Position numbers and translations under genes: made by a program
The notes under the pieces: generated by a model
The model's input: the letters and a program-made list of their open reading frames with translations, nothing else
Databases searched by the model: none
What the model was told of the DNA's origin: nothing
Source: Flexistipes sinusarabici DSM 4947
GTDB lineage: Bacteria > Chrysiogenota > Deferribacteres > Deferribacterales > Flexistipitaceae
DNA length: 64,000 nucleotides
Assembly: GCF_000218625.1 (NCBI RefSeq)
Contig: NC_015672.1
Location: 1,897,451-1,961,450, forward strand
Direction of reading: 5' to 3'
Part shown: positions 8,443 through 17,800 of the stretch, piece by piece
Layout of the letters: each line of letters opens with the position of its first letter
Numbering within the stretch: position 1 is the stretch's first letter

Positions 8443-9234
8443 ATGGCGGTTAATATGGATTACAAAATCATCAAACAATATTTAGACAAACAAAACATCA
8501 AGGTTGTTGAAACCTATGATTTTGAAAAAAAGAAAGTTAAATATTCTGAAAAAATAAAAGGCTGGAAAATTGATAAATTTAGAGGCGATGAAGAAATTGT
8601 CAGGGCTTTTGTTCTTGCTAAACTTGTAAATGAATTAGGCTACAAACCTGAAAACATTGAAATTGAAAAAGAATATGACATTGGCAGACCAAAAGTAAAC
8701 AAGCCAAGAATAGATGTTATTGTTAGAGATAATGAAGGCAATGCTTTTCTTTATATTGAATTAAAAAGTCCACAAGATTATGAAAAAGACAAAGATGAAG
8801 TTATTGAAAAACAGCTTTTTAATCTTGCTTCCCAAGAAAAAGGTCAAGGCTATGATGTAAAATACTTAACTCTTTTTTCAATAGAAATAGTCAATGGTGA
8901 GATTAAAGATAAATGTATTATTATTGATTATGATAAATTTCCTTCTTTTGATTCATGGGAAAAAGTAAGAGATTTTTCTGATGAAATTCCTGCAAGATAT
9001 GGTCTTGCTCAAAAAGAGCCTTATGTAAAAGGTGGGAAAAAAGATTTAGAAACAAACTTTTCCAAAGAACAGTTAGATAATATGAGAAAAGGGCTCCATA
9101 ATGTCCTTTGGGGTGGTGGCGGAACTGATGACAATGATGTTTTTGCCTCACTTGTAAATATTATTTTGGCGAAAATTCAAGATGAAGACGAAAAAGAAAC
9201 AGGAAATAAATGGGGTCAGGTAAGTTATGCTTAG
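8443..9234 (+). pseudogene. Truncated type I/IIG-like restriction protein (HsdR N-terminal nuclease domain)
   Basis: The first ~250 residues resemble the HsdR_N nuclease domain found at the front of type I R subunits and of fused N6-methylase restriction enzymes. A PD-(D/E)xK site is visible: D91 in PRIDVIV, then E106-L-K108 in YIELKSP. The segment about 195-250 (FSKEQLDNMRKGLHNVLWGGGG...ILAKIQDE) is the usual lead-in to an N6 DNA methylase core. The frame then meets the short repeat at 9205, adds a foreign tail (NKWGQVSYA) and stops. The methylase or helicase part is therefore lost. No strong ribosome-binding site decides between ATG 8443 and ATG 8455. Confidence 0.7.
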
Positions 9235-9832
9235 TTTTAAAATTAAAATATCTGCCTATAGCATCTTCGGGCAAATCCTCTACATTATATCCAAGGTTTT
9301 TATCTGGTGTTCTGATTGTATCTTCGTGCTTTTCAAAATCATCTGAAATTTCTTCTATGGGTACCAGATTAATATCCCTGATTTCTTTGTCGTAATAATT
9401 TTCTTTACCTAATTCCCCGTAATAAAGTCTGTTGCCAAGTTTTTTTTCATCATCCAAAAACATTACAACGGAGTTTTTACCTCGTGTGTTATATTTGAAA
9501 GCTTCGATGGGAGAAATCTTGGTTAAGTCATCTTGGTACAGTATACTGCCATGCAAAAGGATAAGCTTATCCGGCATACTCATAAACCATTCTTTTAGCT
9601 TAGATCTCATATCAACTTCATTTTTTATTTCATTTTCATATTCCTCTTTCAATCTGATAAACTCTGCTTCAATGTTTACTACCTGCCAGCCTTTATCTGT
9701 TAAATAATCAATAATCTTATCTTGCTTTTTCTTATCCCTGCCTATAATTGCAAGCAAACGATATGTGATATTTTGAGTCTGATAGATTAGAGAATTTAAG
9801 TCTTTTAGCTTTTCTTTCTGATTTTCAGCCAT
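9161..9832 (-). CDS. Putative BREX-associated BrxF-like protein, 3' end replaced
   Basis: 223 residues from ATG 9832, chosen because GGGGG lies upstream. The layout (ITYRLLAIIGRDKKKQDKIIDYL near 31-53, then GWQVVNIEAEF, then DKLILLHGSILYQ) resembles the small P-loop-like BrxF proteins of BREX-3 systems, though Walker A is degenerate. This is a tentative recognition. From about residue 200 the frame reads through the short repeat (9205-9233) and then antisense into the truncated restriction gene, so its native C-terminus is gone. No other brx genes are present. It is probably a remnant of a defence island. Confidence 0.45.
   Translation of the reverse strand: MAENQKEKLKDLNSLIYQTQNITYRLLAIIGRDKKKQDKIIDYLTDKGWQVVNIEAEFIRLKEEYENEIKNEVDMRSKLKEWFMSMPDKLILLHGSILYQDDLTKISPIEAFKYNTRGKNSVVMFLDDEKKLGNRLYYGELGKENYYDKEIRDINLVPIEEISDDFEKHEDTIRTPDKNLGYNVEDLPEDAIGRYFNFKTKHNLPDPIYFLFLFRLHLEFSPK
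9205..9233 (+). repeat. GGTCAGGTAA repeat, copy A
   Basis: A 29-bp unit containing AATAAATGGGGTCAGGTAAG, 27/29 identical to copy B (12118-12146) and related to copies at 13155-13183 and 13226-13249. It lies exactly where two convergent genes both lose their native 3' ends, so it marks a recombination or transposition junction. Confidence 0.7.
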
Positions 9833-10011
9833 ATAATTTCCCCCGAGAAAAAATAACAATTACATTGTAACTTAACTGACAATAAATTTCCAGTTCACTT
9901 ATCGAGACTTTAATATTGTTTTAAATGACAAAATCAAGATCAGCTCTATCTACTCCTAATTGTCAGCCGGAAACTATTTTAAGCATTTTGCATCTCTCAT
10001 TATATGACAAA

Positions 10012-11217
10012 CTATGGTAATATTTTTAATAATTTACACTGCTCACCTATGCAATTATAGTTATAACCACAATTTATCAATGCTACCGTACAGAATAAGT
10101 CTTTATTACGGACACAGGTTTTAAAAAAATCCCCATATTCTCCCGTTTTTAATACATTAATAGGGCATATATTGCATTTTTTCATACTGCACATTCTTGG
10201 TACAAAATCAAAAGTCACATCAAATTGTTCAGGATAGCTCTCATCTAATTCGCTTTTGTTTTTATCAAAATAATCTCTCAATATTACATTAAGGCTCTTT
10301 TTTGACTCCTCATATTCTGTATTTTGAAAAATACATGATCTGAATATAGGATTATTGTTCCAAACATCGCCAGGAAGTTCTAATTGTCTCAATGATTCAA
10401 GCGATGTTAGTTTCTTAATTGAAACGGCTGATATACCTTCGTTTTCAAGTGAATGTATAAAATATTTTTTAAACTCTGGTGATTTCAAGAAATCTCTTAA
10501 GCTGCACCATGCTCTTTTCTGATTAAAAATATCTCTCTTAGCAAATTTCGCATAATTTTTTTGAAAATTATTGGATAATATATCATATACCTTATTAGCT
10601 CTGGATTCTGCATTTTTAATACTGCTATAAAAGTCACTCATGTCTTTTTTGTTAGGTTGACCGACTTCAAAATAAGTAAGCAAATATAAAGAATATAAAA
10701 TTTTTTTAATATAATTTTCTGAATTTTTATGTTTTTCAAATTGTTCTATTATAAATTTCGTGAAAGAGAAATCATAATTTTTAAGAATGCTAAAGGTATA
10801 AATAATAGAAAAATAGTCTGATGGATAATATCTAGGTGTAAATTTTATTCTTTCATCTGCTTTATAACTGTAATAATCTTGAAGTAATGTGTTACCGTTA
10901 GCTTTGGATTTGCTTATAAAAGAAAATCCTTCATTACCATTTTTGCAAACAAAGCTATTCTCAGATTCCGGATTCAAAGCATCTAAAGATCTTGTTTTTT
11001 TTATCTGCTCAACTAAATCGGATAAAACAAAGCCACCCACATCCCATATTCTTTGAAAACTTGTTTGTCTGTCTGTGATATAACAAAGCCAATGAGTTAA
11101 CAATTTTGCGTCATCATCAAGATCTTCATTGCAAAAATTAATAAGGTTATAATTAGACAAGGAACTCCAGCGGATTTCATCATAGAAAGATATTATATTA
11201 TATATTTTATGTATCAT
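10012..11217 (-). CDS. Unknown protein with C-terminal cysteine cluster
   Basis: A 401-residue protein not recognised as a known family. The body (1-340) is rich in Lys, Asn, Phe and Tyr, and looks alpha-helical and soluble. The last ~60 residues hold eight cysteines (about C343, C348, C351, C368, C376, C383, C389, C394), beginning C-x4-C-x2-C-P. This spacing suggests a metal site or Fe-S cluster, perhaps two four-Cys sites. An AGGA precedes the ATG. It sits alone among truncated defence genes, 58 nt from the downstream lipoprotein gene on the same strand, which makes a defence role possible but unproven. The frame is complete. Confidence 0.65.
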   Translation of the reverse strand: MIHKIYNIISFYDEIRWSSLSNYNLINFCNEDLDDDAKLLTHWLCYITDRQTSFQRIWDVGGFVLSDLVEQIKKTRSLDALNPESENSFVCKNGNEGFSFISKSKANGNTLLQDYYSYKADERIKFTPRYYPSDYFSIIYTFSILKNYDFSFTKFIIEQFEKHKNSENYIKKILYSLYLLTYFEVGQPNKKDMSDFYSSIKNAESRANKVYDILSNNFQKNYAKFAKRDIFNQKRAWCSLRDFLKSPEFKKYFIHSLENEGISAVSIKKLTSLESLRQLELPGDVWNNNPIFRSCIFQNTEYEESKKSLNVILRDYFDKNKSELDESYPEQFDVTFDFVPRMCSMKKCNICPINVLKTGEYGDFFKTCVRNKDLFCTVALINCGYNYNCIGEQCKLLKILP

Positions 11218-11274
11218 TTATCGTCCTAAACACTTTAACTAAAAAGCTTTTTATATCTTCCACCACATCCATAC

Positions 11275-11979
11275 CTATTTGTCTGATACCAACTTTGTTT
11301 TAATGTATTCATCATTTACTTCAAGAACTTTGAATTTAAAATTTCTAAACCTTATGGAATCCACATTTACTGGATATGTAAGTTTTTGATTGAATGCTGG
11401 TCTAATAGTTTGCTCTATAAAATTATACTCTCTATATAAAATATTTACTGAATCATTGCTTTTACCTGTATAAACTAACTCGAAATAAACAAAATTTGCT
11501 CCTGGTATTGGTCTAATATCTTTCACAATTTTAAATTTAGGGTTCATTGGTTCTGTTTTTAATTTTATAAGTTTTTGATGAAAACTTTTTCCAATATTAC
11601 TTCCGGCATACTCATTGTCTTGATTCAAAACAATCCAAAAATTAGGGCTTGATGGTAAAGAAACTACAGGCTGTAAGTCACCATTTTTGTTTTTAACCCC
11701 TCCGATAATATCATATTTAACGTCTTTTGGTACAAAAATATCAGAGTTTAAAGACATTTCAATCGTAAAACTTTCCTTAGCTTCAACTGCACCATATGAA
11801 GACTTAAAAGTATAATTATTTTCTTCTATTATTTGATTGCCAACATATGTTTTTTTTACATCCCCAATTTTATAGCTCTTATAATGAACTTGCTCTACAT
11901 TCCCTTTTTTGTACGGAACGATTTTTGCACATCCAACAAAAAATAGGGAAATAAAAATTAAAGATAATATTTTTTTCAC
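11275..11979 (-). CDS. Hypothetical lipoprotein
   Basis: A 234-residue protein with a GTG start and a strong GAGGAGGGG site upstream. The N-terminus is a lipoprotein signal: two lysines, a hydrophobic run, then FFVGC with the acylated Cys at 17. The mature part is beta-rich with no recognised domain. It would be anchored in the inner or outer membrane. It lies immediately downstream of copy B of the short repeat and upstream of the Cys-cluster gene on the same strand. Confidence 0.7.
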   Translation of the reverse strand: MKKILSLIFISLFFVGCAKIVPYKKGNVEQVHYKSYKIGDVKKTYVGNQIIEENNYTFKSSYGAVEAKESFTIEMSLNSDIFVPKDVKYDIIGGVKNKNGDLQPVVSLPSSPNFWIVLNQDNEYAGSNIGKSFHQKLIKLKTEPMNPKFKIVKDIRPIPGANFVYFELVYTGKSNDSVNILYREYNFIEQTIRPAFNQKLTYPVNVDSIRFRNFKFKVLEVNDEYIKTKLVSDK

Positions 11980-12117
11980 GAATACCCCTCCTCTTTAAAT
12001 TTTTGCAACGTTGCGGTTATGTGTTGATCATTAATGAAGCTAAGCACAGACTATTTAATTATGCAATTACAGAAAACCCTATTCTTTTCAAGTCCAGAAA
12101 TATTAGCACCTAACCTA

Positions 12118-12146
12118 AATAAATGGGGTCAGGTAAATTATACTTA
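12118..12146 (+). repeat. GGTCAGGTAA repeat, copy B
   Basis: A 29-bp copy differing from copy A at two positions. It lies just beyond the 3' end of the AbiEi antitoxin gene, where the partner toxin gene would be expected. Confidence 0.7.
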
Positions 12147-12178
12147 TTGGCAATATTCTTACAAGTAGCTCTACTTGC

Positions 12179-12964
12179 TTAAAATAAGGGTTCGACCTGT
12201 CCAATATCCATATCCTTTGGAACTGTTATTTTATATTCATTATCATAAACTCCGCCTGTTACTATATGCAATTTCCCCTTACCTAAGTTTATGTTGTCAG
12301 TTTTCAACTCAGAAAACCATTGATGATTATGTTTCTTAGCAAACCACAGAAAAAGCCTTTTAGGCTTTACAAATAGGCAATTTTCAAGCAAAGTTTGCAC
12401 TAATTTTGGTCTCAAATTGACGGCACTTTCAAATAGTTCATTTGCCACTTCAAAATCAGTTTTATCACTTGTTTGATTAAGAAGTTCTAACAATGCCCTT
12501 TCCGCTGAAGAATATGGAATATTCCAGTCCCATAGACCAAAAGGAATATAGACTATTCCTTCACGAAAATTAGTCGGAAAAGGATTCTTTGACATTGTTT
12601 TGATGCTTACATCATTTTTTAAAACTATTTTATCTACCCAGTTTGGTAGCTTTTTATTGTCGTCCGGATATAGAAATACTGAATCTTCATTTGAAAATTT
12701 TATATAATGTGAAAAGCCATGTTTATTTAGCGCACTCAAACCGCCAACATGAACGGCATAACCCATCATACACAGAGAATATACTATATTTTCCCACTTG
12801 AGTTTAGGTCCCGGTTTTTTATACACTCCTCTATAAATACTTTTCAGTTTACCCGATCTTAAATAGTAATCTTTCGCAGACCTAATCACACCGTTTTCTA
12901 TTAGATATTCGTTGGTTACAACTGTGCCTTCAGGCACTAGTTTGTTTAAGTGTTTTTCAGTCAT
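12179..12964 (-). CDS. AbiEi-family antitoxin (type IV toxin-antitoxin), orphan
   Basis: A 261-residue protein like AbiEi antitoxins, which repress their operon and counter the AbiEii nucleotidyltransferase toxin in phage abortive infection. An N-terminal winged-helix (about 5-60, with SAKDYYLRSGKLKSIYRGVYKKPG) is followed by the AbiEi core (VHVGGLSALNKHGFSHY, then SSAERALLELLNQ). GAGAGG lies upstream of the ATG, slightly far at about 12 nt. AbiEii should follow directly on the minus strand, but the sequence after the stop runs into repeat copy B and then a lipoprotein gene. The toxin is missing. Such orphans may persist as decoy antitoxins or simply decay. Confidence 0.75.
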   Translation of the reverse strand: MTEKHLNKLVPEGTVVTNEYLIENGVIRSAKDYYLRSGKLKSIYRGVYKKPGPKLKWENIVYSLCMMGYAVHVGGLSALNKHGFSHYIKFSNEDSVFLYPDDNKKLPNWVDKIVLKNDVSIKTMSKNPFPTNFREGIVYIPFGLWDWNIPYSSAERALLELLNQTSDKTDFEVANELFESAVNLRPKLVQTLLENCLFVKPKRLFLWFAKKHNHQWFSELKTDNINLGKGKLHIVTGGVYDNEYKITVPKDMDIGQVEPLF

Positions 12965-13154
12965 GATAGTTAACGATTCCTCTCTTTCGCATAGTTATGT
13001 TATGCAATATAGGTATTCTTTTAACTGTAGTCAAGTTGAATTATTTTTATGTTTGCATACATATACTACGCAAATAAAGGTTTTAATTAACTATTCTATG
13101 GAGATGAAGACTTACTTCTCCCACCACATCCAGATAATTCTACCCATAAATGGA

Positions 13155-13183
13155 AAAAAATGTGGTCAGGTAAATAATACTTA
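13155..13183 (+). repeat. GGTCAGGTAA repeat, copy C
   Basis: A diverged copy containing TGTGGTCAGGTAAATAATAC. Same orientation as the other copies. Confidence 0.6.
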
Positions 13184-13225
13184 CTTCTATTTCATTATTG
13201 CACAATTAAACCTCCTATGAATTGA

Positions 13226-13249
13226 ATGGAAACAGGTAAATTATGCTTA
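13226..13249 (+). repeat. GGTCAGGTAA repeat, copy D (partial)
   Basis: A shortened copy (ATGGAAACAGGTAAATTATG then CTTA) 43 bp after copy C, same orientation. Confidence 0.6.
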
Positions 13250-13457
13250 CCTCGACCGAAGCGGAGAGGTCTCTACCATAATAAACGATATAGCAAATAA
13301 TTATGCAAGTGTGCTTAGAGGTAACTTGAGGTCGTTAAGGTACTTAAGGTTGTAGTAGTTCAGAGCTAAGTATTTATAACACTTAGCTCTTAGCACTCAA
13401 CAAACTGAGATCAGAAAAAATTGTATATGGAAATTTTTTTATATTTCATTATACTTA

Positions 13458-13475
13458 TGTTTGAATATTCAAACA
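13458..13475. promoter_or_regulatory. Perfect 18-bp palindrome before mrp, candidate operator
   Basis: TGTTTGAATATTCAAACA is fully self-complementary and sits 2 nt before the AAGGAGG ribosome-binding site of mrp. The TTTGAATATTCAAA core resembles operators of ArsR/SmtB-type metal repressors. A TATACT -10-like box lies just upstream (13450-13455). No matching regulator gene is in the window. Confidence 0.5.
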
Positions 13476-13489
13476 CAAGGAGGCAACAT

Positions 13490-14371
13490 ATGGGTTCCAA
13501 CTGTAATGAAGAAAGTTCCTGTAACACATGTGGTTCCGACAGTAGCTGCGACACATCGGAGAAAGAAAAACACACTGAAGAAATTATCAAAAAGAAGTTA
13601 TATAAAATCGATAACAAATTAATGGTGATGAGCGGAAAAGGGGGAGTCGGTAAGTCAACCGTTACAGTAAACCTGGCAGCCATGCTCGCTTCACTGGGAA
13701 ACAAAGTCGGAATTATCGACGCGGATATCCACGGACCAAATATCCCGAAGATGCTCGGCATCAAAGAAAAGGGTGTTTTATCAACCTCCGAGGGAATTAT
13801 CCCTTTTGAACCGATTCCCAATTTAAAAGTGATGTCTGTTGCATTTCTTCTGAAAAATGATGACGATGCAGTAATATGGAGAGCACCTTTAAAACACAGT
13901 CTGATTCAGCAGTTTGTAAGTGACGTGGAATGGGGAAATCTGGATTATCTTATCATAGACCTGCCCCCCGGCACCGGTGATGAACCATTAAGTGTCACCC
14001 ATATCATGGGAGAACTCGACGGAAGCATAATTGTAACCACACCACAGGAAGTTGCTCTGCTGGATGCAAGAAAATCTGTTACATTCAGCAGAAAAATAAA
14101 TGTGGAAACTCTCGGCATAGTTGAAAACATGAGCGGATTCGTCTGCCCTCACTGCGGAGAAAAGACTGAAATATTCAAAACGGGAGGCGGGGAAAAAGCA
14201 GCAAAAGAGCTGGATGTGGACTTCCTGGGGAGTATTCCTCTCGATCCGCAACTTGTTGCAAACGGTGACGAGGGTACACCTTACGTTGTAAAAAATGAAA
14301 ACAGTCCTGTAACAAAAGCATTCCAGTCTGTGGCTGAAAAAATAATAAAAAAATCCTCACTTAAAGCCTGA
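13490..14371 (+). CDS. mrp: Mrp/NBP35-family iron-sulfur carrier ATPase
   Basis: A 293-residue protein from ATG 13490, preceded by AAGGAGG. The deviant Walker A GKGGVGKST spans 49-57, and IDADIHGPNIPKMLG and DLPPGTGDEPL are the other nucleotide motifs of the Mrp/NBP35 group. C219 and C222 (VCPHCG) are the pair that bridges a 4Fe-4S cluster between two subunits. It likely assembles or delivers Fe-S clusters in the cytoplasm. The N-terminus carries four cysteines (C5, C11, C14, C20), a Cys-rich extension that could bind another cluster, as in NBP35. It stands alone on the plus strand at the boundary with the accessory island. Confidence 0.9.
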   Translation: MGSNCNEESSCNTCGSDSSCDTSEKEKHTEEIIKKKLYKIDNKLMVMSGKGGVGKSTVTVNLAAMLASLGNKVGIIDADIHGPNIPKMLGIKEKGVLSTSEGIIPFEPIPNLKVMSVAFLLKNDDDAVIWRAPLKHSLIQQFVSDVEWGNLDYLIIDLPPGTGDEPLSVTHIMGELDGSIIVTTPQEVALLDARKSVTFSRKINVETLGIVENMSGFVCPHCGEKTEIFKTGGGEKAAKELDVDFLGSIPLDPQLVANGDEGTPYVVKNENSPVTKAFQSVAEKIIKKSSLKA

Positions 14372-14380
14372 AATGCGGCG

Positions 14381-14430
14381 ATCTCATGTCCCTTAGGAGA
14401 GATTGCTGTCGCTACGCTCGCAACGACAGC
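14381..14430 (+). repeat. Dispersed hairpin repeat, copy 1
   Basis: ATCTCATGTCCCTTAGGAGA plus GATTGC is 23/26 identical to 59112-59137. A TGTCG...CGACA hairpin follows. It directly trails mrp. Confidence 0.6.
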
Positions 14431-14454
14431 ATAGGGGGTTGCTTGCTAAACCTG

Positions 14455-14489
14455 CCCTGTTAATGCTGCTTCCGGCAGTATTAACAGGG
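14455..14489. repeat. Strong 15-bp-arm hairpin
   Basis: CCCTGTTAATGCTGC pairs with GGCAGTATTAACAGGG around a TTCC loop, with one mismatch. There is no T-run, so a simple intrinsic terminator is unlikely; it may be a REP/MITE-like element. Confidence 0.5.
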
Positions 14490-14815
14490 TCCACACCTAC
14501 TACCCCAGATACCTCAACAACCTATAATTACATCCAAAGCTTTTCCATCACCCATAACGATACATTACGCCAAACCATTGAATCGTTGATAGTAATTGAC
14601 TATACTTCAAATGGTTAATAATATGTTGATTTTATATTATTAAAAACTTTTAAATGCTATAATATAGTTTTAATCTATGCATATTTTGGATTATCTACTT
14701 TTTTGAGCGTTACAACTAAAATTTCTTGTTTTCAATAATATATAGTAATAAATTATAAATATAAGCTTAATTACTGCATACCAAAAGGCTTAACATCCTT
14801 AATTAATAATACTTA

Positions 14816-14844
14816 TTGACAATTCATTTTTTCTATATTATGCT
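14816..14844 (+). promoter_or_regulatory. Promoter of pyruvate carboxylase gene
   Basis: Perfect -35 TTGACA (14816-14821), 17-bp spacer, weaker -10 TATGCT (14839-14844). It ends 26 bp before ATG 14871. Confidence 0.55.
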
Positions 14845-14870
14845 TTTCTAAAATAAAACAGAGGTTGTTA

Positions 14871-17800
14871 ATGAGAATAAAAAAGTTAATGTCCGCCAAC
14901 AGAGGCGAAATTTCAATAAGAACTTTCAGGGCTTGTACAGAGCTTGGCATCAGAACCGTAGCCATTTATTCCGAAGAGGACAAATATTCCCTCCACCGTT
15001 ACAAAGCCGATGAGGCCTACCTTGTAGGTGCAGGACTTGAGCCTGTACAGGCGTACCTTAATATCGATGAAATTATTGATTTGGCCTTAAGAAAAAACAT
15101 CGACGCAATTCATCCCGGATACGGTTTTTTGTCGGAATCTTACGAATTTGCCGAAGCCTGCGAGAAAGCAGGTATTATGTTTATAGGGCCCAAGCCGGAA
15201 ACATTAAAAATTTTCGGAGATAAACAAACTGCCAAAAATCTTGCCAAAGAATGCAATGTGCCCGTCATAGAAGGTTCAGACGGCGAGGTAAAAAACTATG
15301 AAGAAGCTGTAAAAGTTGCTAAATACATCGGATATCCCGTATTGCTCAAAGCAACTGCAGGAGGAGGCGGCCGAGGTATCAGAGTTGTTGAAAGCGAAAA
15401 AGATTTAAAAGATAATTTTGAAGCATCCAAAAGAGAAGCTCTTAAAGCTTTCGGCAAAGACGGCATTATTATAGAAAAATATATAAAGAATCCCAAACAT
15501 ATAGAAGTTCAGCTGCTTGCTGATAAATTCGGCAATACTTTTCATCTGTATGAAAGAGACTGTTCTATTCAGAGAAGACATCAAAAGGTAATTGAAATTG
15601 CCCCTTCTATCAACATCCCTAAGGATACCTTGGACAAACTCTATGAAGATTCAGTTAATATAGGCAAGAGAGCAAACCTTGTCAGCGCTGCTACAGTTGA
15701 ATTCTTGGTGGATGAAAAAGGAAAACACTACTTTCTGGAAGTCAACCCCCGTATTCAGGTTGAACATACTGTGACGGAACTTATTACTGGTGTTGATATA
15801 GTTCAGGCCCAAATTTTTATCGCAGCCGGTGAAAAATTGAGTTATCCGCTGATAGGCTTAAATAAGCAATCTGATGTGTACAAACACGGATTTGCAATCC
15901 AAAGCCGTGTCACAACTGAGGATCCTGAAAATCAGTTTATGCCGGATACCGGTGAAATTGAGGCATACAGGACTGCCGCCGGCTTCGGGGTGCGCCTTGA
16001 CGCGGGAAACGGTTTTGCCGGTGCTGTAATATCGCCTCACTACGACTCCCTTCTCGTTAAAGTATCCTCATGGGCAACTACCCTGGAGCAGGCCGCCAGA
16101 AAAATGGACAGGGCACTGAAAGAATTCCGTATCAGAGGTGTAAAAACAAACATTCAGTTTCTTGAAAATGTTGTCATGCATGAAGACTTTATAAAAGGCA
16201 CCTTTAGCACAAATTTTGTGGATAATACCCCGGCATTATACAGATTCAAGGAGCAGAGAGACAGAGCAACCAAAGCATTGAAATTTCTTGCAAATAATAT
16301 TGTAAACAACCCCTCTGGCGTTAAAATTACCGATGATGTTACTCTGCCTCCAATAAAATCTTTTCCTCCGAAATTCGGTGAAAAAATTCCGAGCGGAACC
16401 AAAGATATTCTGAACAGAAAAGGTGTTCAGGGGGTATTGGACTATATAAGGCAGTCCCAGGAAGTTCTCTTTACTGACACAACATTCAGAGATGCCCATC
16501 AGTCACTGCTTGCCACAAGATTCAGGACAATCGATATGCTGAATATAGCTGATGCCTACTCACATCATATGCACGAACTTTTCTCTCTGGAAATGTGGGG
16601 TGGTGCAACATTTGATGTTGCGTACAGATTTCTCAAAGAATCACCCTGGGACAGGCTGAGACTTTTAAGAGAAAAAATTCCCAATGTTCTTTTCCAAATG
16701 CTCTTAAGAGCTTCTAATGCCGTAGGTTACACAAACTATCCGGACAACGTTGTAAAAAGGTTTATAAAACTTTCAGCCGACAACGGCATAGATGTCTTCC
16801 GTATTTTCGACTGCTTTAACTGGATAGAGCAGCTTAAACCTGCAATCGAGGAAGTGAAAAAACATAATAAAATCTGTGAGGCCTCCATATGCTATACAGG
16901 TGATATTTCCGATAAAAACAGAACAAAGTATGATCTCGAATATTATATAAAATTGGCCAATGAGCTGGCTGCAGCCGGCACCGACATTATCGGTATCAAA
17001 GATATGGCGGGGCTTTTAAAACCATACGCATCCCAAACGCTGGTAAAGGCAATCAAAGATGAAACTGGACTTCCCGTTCATTTTCATACACATGACACCA
17101 GTGGTAACGGAGAAGCTGCTGCACTTATGGCTATTGAAGCTGGAGCTGATGTAGTGGACGCCGCTGTAAGCTCCATGAGCGGACTTACGAGTCAGCCCAA
17201 TCTTGGTTCAATATATTCGGCAATTGAGTATACTGACAAAGCTTCGAGTCTGGACAAAATATGGACACAAAATATTTCAGATTACTTCGACAGGGTGAGA
17301 AGGTATTATTTCCCATTTGAAAGCGGCATGAAATCAGCATCAGCTGAGGTCTATGACCATGAGATACCCGGTGGACAGTATTCCAACCTTATTGTGCAGG
17401 TGGAAGCCATGGGTCTGATAGACAAGTGGGAAGAAGTCAGGCGGATGTATGCCGAAGTGAATGATGAACTGGGCGACATTATAAAAGTGACACCTTCCTC
17501 CAAGGTTGTTGGTGACATGGCTTTGTTTATGGTAAGAAACGAATTGGAAATAAAAGATTTGTATGAAAAGGGTGAAACCCTTTCTTTCCCTGACTCCGTC
17601 GTAGCATTTTTCAAAGGGCTGCTCGGTCAGCCATACGGCGGATTTAACGAAAAACTCAGAAAGATTGTACTTAAAAATGAAAAAGCTATAAAGGAGAGAC
17701 CCGGCGAGAAACTTCCTCCCTATGATTTCAACAATGTTAAAAAACGTCTGGAGAAAAAATATGACAGAAAACTCTCGGACATTGATATAATTTCGTATGC

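Larger units (their letters stand above)
12965..13489. other. Gene-poor junction between accessory island and backbone
   Basis: No convincing gene. It holds repeat copies C and D, a 13-bp string CCACCACATCCA (about 13120) also present near 11255, a degenerate low-complexity stretch with ACTTAG/TTAGCACT words (about 13,320-13,410), and the palindrome before mrp. It appears to be the edge of the variable region. Confidence 0.6.
14372..14870. other. Intergenic region with two hairpin repeats and the pyc promoter
   Basis: No gene is supported. A copy of the dispersed ATCTCATGTC...GAGATTGC repeat is at 14381-14430. A strong palindrome at 14455-14489 follows. About 14,490-14,800 is AT-rich with nothing recognisable. 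The promoter of the downstream gene begins at 14816. Confidence 0.55.

Noticed and set aside
10012-11217. Radical-SAM or ferredoxin identity for the Cys-cluster protein
   Set aside because: The spacing does not match CxxxCxxC or the ferredoxin CxxCxxCxxxC pattern, so no function was assigned.
8443-13400. Possible CRISPR array or complete BREX system
   Set aside because: No regularly spaced identical repeats; only one weakly BrxF-like gene and no other BREX components.
14455-14489. Strong hairpin as an intrinsic terminator of mrp
   Set aside because: No following T-run and over 80 bp from the stop; kept only as a repeat.
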